A stretch of DNA of 64,000 bases, from assembly GCF_015832195.1 (NCBI RefSeq), contig NC_052027.1, forward strand, positions 4,914,649 through 4,978,648. The letters run 5' to 3'. Every line of letters begins with the position of its first letter. Within the stretch, counting starts at the first letter, position 1. The notes beneath the pieces were generated by a model. It saw nothing but the letters and a program-made list of their open reading frames with translations, had not been told where the DNA came from and did no database searches. The translations under genes and the position numbers were made by a program. Positions 1 through 11,600 of the stretch are shown piece after piece. Source of the DNA: Motacilla alba alba (lineage: Eukaryota > Chordata > Aves > Passeriformes > Motacillidae).

Positions 1-2543
1 CAAGGAGGCAGAGATGTCTTTGTGCTGAATGTACCCATCTGTGAATGCTTGGGGCGCCCGTCAGCTCCTTTTGGGCTGGGATGGATCTCACAGGGTGGGG
101 AGGAAATGGAGCAAAGCTCTACCCACATCCTGAGGCAGTTCCATGCAGGTTTTCTTAAAAATGCAAACGCCTTTCTTTTTTTTTTTTTTTTTCCTCCTTT
201 TCTCGACACTGGAAGTGACCCTGGTGTCGGATTTGCACAGACCCCCGTGTCCCTCTGCCAGGGCAGGAGGCTGCTCCAGGTGCTGCTGCATTTTGTCCTG
301 CTGCCAAACGCGACCCTCCTCACCTTTGGGGCAGGTGCTCCGTTTCCCCGCAACCCTCAGGAATGTCGAGCGCATCCGGAGGGGGGAAAACCCAAAGGAA
401 GTGATAAAGGGGACGGGGAATCATCCCCGGCCACGATAAGAGGCGCAGCGAGGCAGTTTTTTTTCCAGAGGTCATGTCTGAAGCACGCCCATGGTTTTTA
501 CGAGCGTGGGAGCGGGCGGCCGGGATGATGCTTCTGGTTGAACCTGTTGCCTCTGGGTGTGAGTCAAGGCTGGCGGGGCCGGGACACGGCACCCAGGGGA
601 CCCCGGGCAGCCCCCACGCCCCTGGCCCCCCCAGGCACCGGAGGGGGGCTCCAAGGGGTGCAGCCCCTCGGGAGAATCCTCCTCGTTCCCTCCGCTGTTG
701 GGTTTTCCCTTTATCTGGGGGAAAAGGGGTGTGGGAGGCGGCGCAGCGGAGCGGGTGGGTGGTGATGTCAGGCGTGTGTCAGCAGTGGGAGGCGAAGCTG
801 CCAAAGCCGAGCAGCAGGACGGAGGGACGGCACGGCTGTGCCCTGCCCATGCCACCCCTGACACTGCCCGGCGGGATCGGCATCGGGATCGGGATCGGGG
901 CTGCGGCCAGGTGAGTGCGGGACGCGGGGAGGCAGCCGGGGCTGTGCCGGGATCCCGGCTGGGATCGCTGCTGGAGCACCCACGGGCACCTATTGCTCAA
1001 TGTCCTGCCAGACTGCCTGCGTTGTTTCCTTTCGCGTTTTGGTAAATGGATTTATTTTCCAAGTTCAGCGCAGGGTTGTAAAGAGGTGTTTCTGGCAGCG
1101 GTGGGGCTGGGCAGGAGGGCTGTGAGACAAACTTAAACTTACTTGAGCAGCAAAGGGAAGCTTCCACAATCGCCGAGAAAATAATTCATTAATTCAAGTA
1201 AATTGCATTTCCACTTGGCTTCGCTTTTTCTACGGCAGGTTCTAATAGGCAGTTGTATTCCTAGGAAAGTTTTAATTAAGCAGAGGCAGAGGCTGCTGAA
1301 AGAGACACTTTTCCCCAGAAACACAAATACACTGGGCTATGTTTCATTGTGTCATAAATGTTTCAGATGCATCACAGCCTAATAAGTCATTTTTTACAAA
1401 ACCTGAAGTGCTTCTGTACTGGGAGGTAGCATGGAATGTCAGGTTTTGGCAGAGGCCGGCGGGAATGTTGTGTGTCCCGGGGGTTTCTGGTGTGATGGCT
1501 GCGCCCTTGGAGGCTTTGGAAGAGCCCCAGTGGGGGAAGGAGGGAGTTGCTGTGAGGGCCTGGGTGCCTCAGCTGGATCCTTGATGTCCACTGAACCCTG
1601 TCCCTGCCTGCCCAGCTGGGTGGAAGCACCCCCAATATCTCCGTGTGGGCTGCACCTCTGGCAAGCAGCTGATGTAAACTCCATCCTGCTGCTGCACCTG
1701 TGCGGCCCTTCACGGTCAGGGGGACATCCCTGGGGACACCATGTGGGTCCCCATGTGCATCCAGGCACTCTGGTGCTGCTGGAGAAGGGGGCAGGAGGTG
1801 GTGCTGCCAAAACCTGCGAGGCTGGGCTGGGAAGATGCAGCCCCCAGTGGCTCATCCCCAGGGGGTGGCTGATGCTGCTGCAAATGGGGAGCGAATTCAG
1901 ATGAAATTCTGATCCCACGGGTGCAGCTGCCAAGCCCCAACTGACTTTGATCTCCTCTCCCAGCTGGCACTTTGCAGGAAATATGTGGGTTTCCAGCAGG
2001 AGGATGTGCTGGGGGTGGCTTCCTCTTGTAGCTGCTGTTGTTCTGTACATGCTGTACCTCTGCTCCCAAATGTCATGCTGGATGTCTCACAGAGTGTCTT
2101 CACAAGAGAAGGGTCTTGGTTTTTCCAAGCTGCTGCCGTTCCCTGGGGATGTTCTGACTCAGGGAAGTAGACCATAGTTGTCTATACAATTACTTTGTAA
2201 AGAGATTTTTGCATTTAATCAGAGAGAAAATTACTTTGCTGCCATGCCAAGATCTCTGGGAACTTCTAGCAGTGAAATTAAATGTGCTATTGATGGAGGC
2301 AGATGTTGTCACTGGCAAAATCCTCAATTTGCAACACATTGTCTGTAAGAGTGTGAAATTACTGAGGGGGCATCCTATATTTATGTGCTTCTTTTAATTG
2401 ATGTTATGAATGTAGCTATTGCTCAGTCCATGCCATAGCTGAGGATACACAAGAATTGTAATTTGCTGAAATTATGTCACCTTGGGGTGAGAGGTTTGGA
2501 GATTTAGTGACCACGTTCTGCTTCTCTCTCCCAATTCTCCTAG
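1..2543 (+). other. FRMD4B intron sequence upstream of exon A
   Basis: Presumed intron between an out-of-window FERM exon and exon A at 2544. Apart from the GC-rich island at 540-980 and a T run at 177-192, I see no supported exon. The overlapping open frames here show no family resemblance. Confidence 0.6.
540..980. promoter_or_regulatory. GC-rich, CpG-bearing island inside FRMD4B
   Basis: GC- and CpG-rich against AT-richer flanks. It holds a GGGATC-type hexamer repeat (about 870-900) and a perfect donor CAG/GTGAGT at 908-914 behind an ATG at 849. It could be an internal promoter with an alternative first exon, but the 62 nt from that ATG leave phase 2, while the next exon enters in phase 0. 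If real, the exon is therefore a non-coding leader. Confidence 0.35.
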
Positions 2544-2620
2544 CTATTTCAATGGAAACAGCTGGAAAATCTGTATTTCCGTGAGAAGAAGTTTGCTGTG
2601 GAGGTTCACGATCCCCGCAG
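2544..2620 (+). CDS. FRMD4B: FRMD4B coding exon A (FERM C-lobe)
   Basis: Acceptor TAG at 2541-2543 and donor GTGAGG at 2621. It enters in phase 0 and leaves two bases of an Arg codon. It encodes [19 protein letters not shown] followed by EVHDPRR, the F3 (PH-like) lobe of the FERM domain. No earlier FERM exon was recognisable at 1-2543. Confidence 0.92.
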
Positions 2621-5600
2621 GTGAGGCTGGAGGAGGCAGTTCTGTCATCGGGGTTAATCTTTGCCCACAGTGGGAACTCATCATCACCTGTTGGTGGATG
2701 GGGTGGGAGGTGCCTCAGAGCTAACCTGAGTTTACTCTGGGCTTTGGGACTGATCCTGATCCAGCGTTTGGTGGGGCAGGCTGGGGCTGTCACAGCTCTA
2801 GGTGTCCTCTCAGATTCCCTGTGTGTCCATTCAGGGAGTTCTTGGAGTAGAGGGAGGACTGTTTGTCATGGCCAAATCTGCAGCAGCACTGGGTGATGGG
2901 ATGAAGGAAATCGGAGTTTTTGCTTCCCTAAAATAAAAGCTGATCCTTACCTGGTTAAGAGAGAGGCATTGTGGACTTTAAACCTCAAAGAACCTGTCTT
3001 GAAATTGCATTTCTTTTCACCTCCTCAGAATTTCAGTGTCAAGAAGGACCTTTGGTCAGAGTGGGCTGGTGGTGCAGACCTGGTATGCAAACACTTCCCT
3101 GATCAAGTCCATCTGGGTGATGGCAATCAGTCAGCACCAGTTTTACTTGGACAGGAAGCAAAGCAAAGTAAGTTATGAGGCATTTTACTGCAAGCATGGG
3201 TTTCAACACCTTTCCTGTATGTCCTTCAGCATGTGTTTTTCCATGGATGAACTACTCTCCAGAGAAAAAATTGCTTTTGCCAGCTTTTTGAGCAGTCTCT
3301 AAGTGGTGGTATTGGTATTCGATCCATGTTAGCCTGCCTGCAGTTAAGGCCTATGGAAGTGTAATCATGGAAGAGGGAATTTCCATATCTGGGTGCCTAA
3401 TCTGCCTTTTCTTTTGTCTCCTTTCCTGTGTTTGTTTTGAAAGCTGCAGAGATTTTGAGCTGGGAGATGGTTCAGGTTTTGGGGGACAGGGAAGGGAATG
3501 CCACACAGCCCTTGTATACCACAAGCACCTGTGGGATGCTGTTGCTTTAGCCCTTAATTTTGTGGGAGGTGATGTGTGAAATGTCATCTTCTGTGATGTG
3601 TCCTGAAGTTAATTAGAGGTAACTCAATGAGGCTGTTGGTTTGTTTTGTTTTTTTAACTCCTTCAGGCAAAAATTCCGTCAGCCAGAAGTTTGGATGATA
3701 TCGCCATGGATCTGACAGAGATGGGAACTCCAAAAGTGTCAAAGCTGGTGACTTTGGAGGCCAAGAACCAGCTTATTATGGCCAGCAATGGCAGTTTGAT
3801 CTCCTCAGGTAATACTGAACATAAATGTGAAGTAGCCAAGTTTAATGGGGCTTGTGTTTGTTAAAAGGCAAATGAGACTACCAGACAATCAAAATGGCCT
3901 TTACCTGGCAATCCTCTGATACAGAGTGTGTTTTCCAGGCTCTCAGGATTCGGAGGTCAGTGAAGAACAGAAGAAGGAGAAAATTATGGAACTAAAGAAG
4001 AAAGAGAAACTCCTTCAGGAAAAGCTGCTTCAGAAAGTTGAGGAGCTGAAGAAAATCTGCCTGCGAGAGGCGGTGAGAACTGCACCTCACACTGGGTCGG
4101 GCAGGTGGGAGCCCTTTTCTCCCTCTGGGCCTTACCTGGAGCCCTCTCTGTTGTTCCCCAGGAGCTGACAGGCAAGATGCCCAAGGAGTATCCCCTGGGT
4201 GCTGGAGAGGAGCCTCCCCAGGTGAGGAGGCGCGTTGGCACGGCGTTCAAGCTGGATGACAACCTGCTCCCCAGCGAGGAGGTGAGCACGGCAGCTTGTT
4301 TGCACAGAGGGCTGGGCTGGCCAGACCAGTGGCCAAAGCCACTTGTAGATAATCCAGCTCTTCCCTGGGGGTTTTAAGAGGAGGCAGCTGGGGCAGTTGC
4401 TTGTGTGGAGTAGAGTGGGAAGTTTTGGTGGGTTCTGCCCTTCTTTCAGCCATGCTTTGAACTGACCAGGAAATTGGCTGTTTCTGAAGGCCTTAAGTTC
4501 ACCCAGCCTGAACCCCTGCATGAATTTTAATGGATATTTTGCTGCTAATTAGAGAAGATCAGGTGCATAATGCCATTTGGCAGCCCATGGCTTTTCTGGA
4601 GCATTGACTCGTGTCGTGTTGGGATGGTGTTCGAACCCAGAACGTGGCAGGGGCGTGCTCTGTCCCCCTTGCAAAATCATCTGTCTGTGAGCATAGTTTT
4701 GTGACAGGTGACAGGAGGAGGAGTTTTACCTGTGGCTTAATGAAGGTTCCACCTGAGTAAAACCTCCCAGCATTGCTCAAGAAGCTAAAATGAACTTTGC
4801 TGGCAGGGACTGACTCGAGCGATAGGCTAATTCAGATGTTTGCAGTTTCTGGACACACTCCATTCCTCCTCATTCCTTGGGAGATTTGTTAACAAGCTGT
4901 ATCATCCAAGTAAGTAGGTGTTGGGCACTTGGCATCTGTCTTTCACCAGAAACTCACTGCCCTGCCTCACAGGGCTGGTGTGCTCCTTGTCTGCAGCAAA
5001 GTGATTTTGTGGACTGCTTAAATGCTATTAAACCAAAATCCTGCTGACCAGATTTAATAACGTGTTGCTTAGCACTTCTGCAGTGCCTTTCATCTGAGCT
5101 TCTCAAAGTAGTTTACAAACAATTAATTAAAGCCTGAAACTCCCTCTTACGTAGGTATGGTGATACCAATTTCCATTTTTATATTCTCTGAAGTAGGGAG
5201 AGATTTTGAAGAATGTTTTCAGGGTTGGACTCATAGCAGGAGGTTAAGCAGCCTAAACTTGAATTTAGGAATATGTGTTGTGTCACCTGGGCTTCAGAAC
5301 TTTGGACCTTGGCCAAGAGATCTCAAAATTGTACTCTAGTCAGAAATAAGATCTAAGACTTTCATATGCTGAGGTTGTCTTGTGTATAAACTTTAGTATT
5401 TCTGTATTTTGTGCTCAAGATTTCACTTCATCACCACAAAAATGATCTTTTTATTAATGACTTTCATTGATAATTTCTCTCTGGAGTACAAGCAAATAAC
5501 TTCTCTCATGAATTTGCAGGATCCTACTTTGCAGGACTTGGAGAGCAATTTCATCATACACCAAAAGCTGGTGGAAGCTGCAAAGAAACTCGCCAGCGAG

Positions 5601-8600
5601 CCAGACCTCTGCAAAAACGTGAAGAAGAAAAGAAAGCAAGAGTATGCTGATGCTGTAAAAAAGCTGCAAGAGATAGAAAACTCCATAAATGAATACAGAA
5701 TCAAGTGTGGCAAAAAACCAACCCAGAAATCAACTCTGGCTCTACCAGGTGAGAGAATTCCCCATGTTCTGATGCAAACAAGAGGGAAAAAGAGCAATTT
5801 GGCTTACTTAGAAACTTTGTGTACATCTTTTCTATATGGTTTTCATCATCTCCAAGGCAGTTAAATAAGAAAAAGAAGATGAAACTGCTGCATCTGATAC
5901 ACTCTGGTGTAGGCTGGGGGCAGAGTAGGCCACAGTTTTAGGAGCAGGCGCAGACATGTTCCAGCACCAGGTATGGGCTGAAGGTGCTGTGCACAGAAAG
6001 GCTGGCAGCAACACCTTGGCTGAAGCTTTTCTGATGCCTGAATTCCTGGTGTGATGAGTGCAGTTGTGCATCTGAGCTGCCACATGCAGCCTCTCTCCCC
6101 ATCCCTCCCGTGGTGCTTCGGTTCCAGCAGAAATAGAGCGGGCAGGGTTTTCTGCAGGATGGAGGACCCTGCTTCTTGAGTCAAAATTCCTGATTTCCCA
6201 GCAGTCATAAGTGAACTTCAGGAGTTTATGAATGCAATTAGTAGCAAACAGATTTTTTTTACTAAATCCATTTGCCACTGATGAGCACAGTAAAAGCAGA
6301 TGCTCTTGGCCCCTCCACTCTCAGTGTGTTTCTTCTATGGGAAGTGAGATTCTTGCTGCTTTGTAGGATAATGTGTGAAAACCTGTTAGTATCCAAGCCA
6401 ATTGAAGGAGTTTTGGATCCTTACCCCTGACACACCACGGCATCACTGGGCTATCCATCATCACAAAGTGATTATTCTGAAAGGCTGATGATGGGCATTT
6501 AATGTGGCCCAGCTTGTTCCTGATTGACAGAGGGGAGGAAACATCTTTTCAGACTCTTGCTCACCACTCTGGATACTGCTTGTGGAAGGTCCTGTATTAC
6601 CTGGGGCACCTGCTGTGTGGTAATGATCAGGAAGGCAGGTGAGCAGAGAGATCCATCCATCCATCCATGTGTGCCATTGTTGTTGCTGGCAGTTTCTTTC
6701 TCTGTTGTCCAAGCCAGCGATAAGCAGCTGCATTCCCTTCCAGTGCCAGGCTCTCACCCTGCAGCATGTATTTGTTTACCTGAAGCAGAGCTGTGCCCTG
6801 CTTCAGTAATTGATTTTGTGTGTAACCTTGTCACCGTCACCAGCAGTGCTCTCGAGCTCCAGGTCTGGGTTTCAGAAGGCTGAGCAGTGATGAGTCACTT
6901 GAGTCTGTGAATTCAGGGAATGACTTGTTGGAAGTAATATGTTAAATAGTCCCATTGATTTATTGAATCAAACCGTAGCTGTTCCCATCCCAGCCCCAAG
7001 GGATAGGAGGTGAAGGACATATTGGACTGCTTTCCATGCTCCACTTTCTCTTCCCTTTCCTCCCTCTCTAGCCCGGAGTTTCTTCCTCCTTTGCAGGGAG
7101 TTGCACAGACCTGGGATTTAAATTCAGATATGTCACCATGTCTGAATATGTCAGCATTGCAAACCCCCCCTGAATCCAGCACTGTAGCTTGAGGCTGGCT
7201 TTTTTCTTTTCCTCGGCAGGCTTTGTTCCTCCCCACACTGGGCCCAGTTCCATGTTTTACCACCCCGTGGTCAAATCCACATTAATCAGCTCCCCTGGAG
7301 CTTTTTTCCCAGTGTCAGGTTGCAAGCAGGGCTGCAGCCCATCCTCGGTGGTCTGACAAGTCCCCCCAGGGCAGGGGCCAGTCCTGATTTTTGCTGGTTT
7401 TGAACAGCTACTCTGTTTACTGCATTCTTGTAACCAGAGCTTTCCTGGCAGCAAATTGTGACAGCAGGAGCAGCACACGTTGCCTGTGCTCATGGTGGCT
7501 GAGGGCACAAGCAGGTGTCACACACAAAGTGGCTGCCACTCTCATTTTTTGTTGCTTCCTTTCTCTCATGCTTGAAGATTCATGGAGGTTTTTTACCCCA
7601 CCAGTGCCATATCTTGCCAGAAACAGCCTAGGGACTGAGCTGTTTGTGGGTTAATTATCTCTAGTTCAGCTTCATTTCTCTGCTGCTGGTGTTCTGCTCC
7701 AAGCCTGAGTGAGGACAGGCTGTTTGTCATTGTGTAGCATCAAGGTGAGACAGGTACAGTGAAGTGCTGTGAATAAACAACAAAATGTAAAAGAAACAAA
7801 AAATTAGTATGGCCATGCAGGAGTTCCTGTTTTCTGTGTTGCTGGAATTTGCAATACCTTGATAGAAATCGGTGGAATTACTCTGGATTGATCTTAATTT
7901 TATTGAAACAGGATCTGTATGCTGATGAAACATTCAAAAGTGAGTGCCAGATTTTAAAAGGCTTTTTGTACCTACCTGGTGGGGTTTCAGGTGTACCTAG
8001 AGGAGATTAGCTGCTAACAGCCAAGATCTGCATGTCTGTGTAGGCTCCTGACTCCTACTGAAGCACCAAAACACCCTGTGAGATCTGTTGGAAGTTGGGT
8101 GGAAAACACCTTTGTAAATCTTGGCCTGATTCCTGATGCAGATTAAAAAAAGAAAAAAAAAATCTCCTTTGATAATTACCTGGGTTGCTTGCTGAACTGC
8201 AGTGAACACACAGAGTGATGATGTACCAGGACTGTCTTTAGGCTAAAGAATAAGGATTGCAGTGTTACAAGTATCAGCTGGCTCTGAAACTCTAGAAAAT
8301 AAACTGTATTAAGATATTTGTAAGTTGATGTTGGCTCTTTTGTGCTTAAAGTGTTTGTTTTTATTCACAGATGATATAATTCCATCTGAGAGCAGCTCCC
8401 TGTCAGACACAACCACCTATGATGATGGTATGATGCTTATCCTTTTTTTCCCCAATAAGTTTGTCCATTCAGAGATATTTCTTTGACTTCATGTCCTCTA
8501 GCATGTCCCATCCCTGGAGGTGTTCAAGGCCAGGCTGGACAGGGCTTTGAGGAAAACCTTTTAGAGGAAGGTGTCCCTGCTCATGGCATGGAGTTGGAAT

Positions 8601-11600
8601 GAGATGAGCTTTAAGGTCTCTTCCAGTACAAGTCATTATATGATTCTATAATTTTGGTGGCTTTTGATGATAAATTACTTTATAGCAGAGGAAGAAATAG
8701 CTACTCAGGAATGTCCTTCCTCCCAGTGGGTTAGTTTTTGAAAGTGTCTGTTCTGTGAGCTGACCTGAGTCATCTTTAGAGAAGGAAGTTGGTTTTAGCA
8801 TGAGCATCCTGCAAGCTGAGGACACTGTGAGTGTCAAATACGTTGTCCTTAGGGCCTGGCCTAGAACTGAAGGACTTACAAATTGGGAGAATTAGCCCAG
8901 CCCTCCTGCCCTCACAGCTACCATAAAACTCAGAGAAAGGTGGAATAGTCACAGATACTAAGGCTCTATTTACGTTTATCTGTTCCCTAGTGAGCTTGCA
9001 TCTTGCATGGGTTGGTGTTTGCTCAGCTTACTCATTTCACACACACACCCACAGACACACTCACACCCTGTTCCACAAGGTGGAAAGGACTTGGCCTGCC
9101 TCTCCCTTAAACTGGATAATCGTCATTTGGGGACAAACATTATCTAAATTATTACTCACTTTTCAGTTTGGGCCTGATTCTGATCTCACTTTGTCCCAGT
9201 TTTAGACTTGTACAAACCAGGTGGTGCTATAAAATGAATTTACACCCGATTCCTGCTTGTACAAGTAGAAGTGGAGCCAGGCTTGTGAAGGTGTTCTCTG
9301 TGATGCTCGTCCTGCATTTATATGTATTAGTTGGAGTTTCCTGTTGGCTCTGTCGGGACCTGGTTGTGCCCTAAGCAAAGTGAGAACAAGGATCAAACCA
9401 GCATCTTCCCAATTGCCTTCAGCCAAATGTGTCTGTCAGTTGTCTGCTCACTCAGTCGCTTTTGAAGTCTGTCTCTTTTAGGTTGTGTTTCAAAACTGAT
9501 TGTTAAAATGTCATTTTCAAGAGCTGGAAGGTGAGGGAGAGGAACTGGCCTTTGCAGAGGCTGAGCTTGTCTGCTTGGCTCTGGAAAGGATTGCTCTGCA
9601 AGCAGGTGTTTTCCCAGGAAGTTCCATTCTGTGATCTGGCACAGCCCCAAGCTGGGTGTAGTCTCCATAGGAGTTGGTGCTGCTGGGATCTGTAGGAGCC
9701 TCCACTGTGTCCTGTCTGTGTGGAGAGAGCTCAGTGCAGGCAGGAAATCTTTTCTAGATCCACAGCTCCTGTCATTGTCTCTGTGCTGCAAAGTGCTTCT
9801 CCTTGGGGGCCACAGATTTGCACACAGGGCAGAAATATCAGGGATTTTGCTCTAACAAAGTGCCTATTCCTTTCCAACAGTCAGTGAATCACTTCCTGCA
9901 GCAGCACAGAGACCCAGCTCTGCACAGCTTTCTCCAAGACTTCCCCCACCAAAATCCCTTGGCGTGGAGAGGATTCATCTCAGGAAGTCATCCATAAACG
10001 AGCAGCTCTTGGAAAGCAGGCACTCCAGGTAGGCACAGCTCACTGCTGCTGCACTCTGCACCTGCTGGCATGAGCTGCATCCTGTCCCTGCTGAGCATTC
10101 CAGCAGGGCCCACTGCCTCCTTGCTCTTCTGAGCTTACAGGGTTTGGGGGTGGGAGCTGCATTTCCTGGCTAAGAACAAAAGCGTGTATAAGCAGTTGAC
10201 ACAGTATCTCAAACCCGAGAGTAGTGTAGTTTTTGTAAAGAGGTTTGAGATGAGTGAGAAATATAATAGCAAGGGCTGCATTTAAGGAGTTGCTTGTGCT
10301 GTCATTCTTTGTGTCAGTTTCTGGGATTTTTCAGTGTTCATTTAACAACTTATCATTTCCTGATGACTGTGCTCAGTAGATTCAGACAGCACCAAACCCT
10401 ACCCATCCCTCCTGATGGTATCAGTATTTCAGCAGTTCCACTGTCAAAGCAGACGTAATTCATGTGAGATCTGATGGAGAATTCTGTGTCTACAAGCAGA
10501 GTTACTGGGATTCAGACAGCTTCTGTCATTAGTGTCAGCTGCGTGTCCATCCCAAATCTATGGGATTTGAGCCCTTCATGAGCTAGAACAGCTCCCTGGA
10601 GCACATCAAGAGCAATAGGTTTGCAGGTGATTGTGTGATCATGTCAGATCTAGTGCTACCAGGTGTACCCACTGTAGGGATTCCCACTGATCCTGAAATT
10701 TCTTGGACTGTCTTGGGATAGCATGCTGTTAAAGACACACTTAAGAATGTTTTAGAGTTTTGAGCAATGCCATGTCTTGCTTTTCTTTTCATCTGTCCCT
10801 TAAGACTAGTGGAACACTCCTCCACATGAAGTTCAGAAGTCAGTACCCACGTGCTTCATTTGAATTTAGTTTGTTTGTGTCTCTGTTATCTGCTCTGTCT
10901 CTCCTCAATGGTTCTGTCCTTTGGCAGCAGCTTGTCCTGCTGATCATCCTGTGAAGACCCCCCTTCAACCACCAGAAGGGATTGAATTTTTCTTCCCATT
11001 TACCAACTCTATTTCTTATACACCCAGTTACGTTTGCCCACGCTTTCTTTTGTCTCTCCAAGACTTCAGATGCCCGTGGTGGGTGTGCTGTGACTCGTGG
11101 TGGGTTGTTTAACCTGACTGGCTTTGTCTCCTTTGCTGCAGGGACGTGCTCTCGACGCACAGCAGCCCTTTCCGCACGCTGGAGCGGCCGGCGCAGCCGC
11201 AGGGCGGGAGGAGCATGCCCACCACCCCCGTGCTCACCCGCAACGCCTACAGCAGCAGCCACCTGCAGTAAGGGACCTTCATCTGCCACACCTACCTGGG
11301 GACCTCTGCTTTGGGTGCCACACCTAGCTGGGGAAGCACAAGAGTAAAAGCAAATGGTCTGAAGAGAGCAAAGGGTCGTTGGCTGTTGAATTTGCAGGGT
11401 CGCCAGGACGGAGGGAATGATGAATCTGACTCCATGCTCTTAGAAGGCTAATTTATTATTCTATTCTATTCTATTCTAAAATGCTAAACTAAAACTATAC
11501 TAAAGAACAGAGAAAGGATACCTCAGAAGGCTTAGCAAGAATGATAATGAAAACTCGTGACTCTCCAGAGTCCCGACACAGTTGGATGGTGATTGGTCAT

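Noticed and set aside
849..910. Coding first exon with Gly/Ile repeats (MPPLTLPGGIGIG)
   Set aside because: The phase does not fit FRMD4B exon A and the repeat comes from a GGGATC hexamer; kept only as a possible non-coding first exon.
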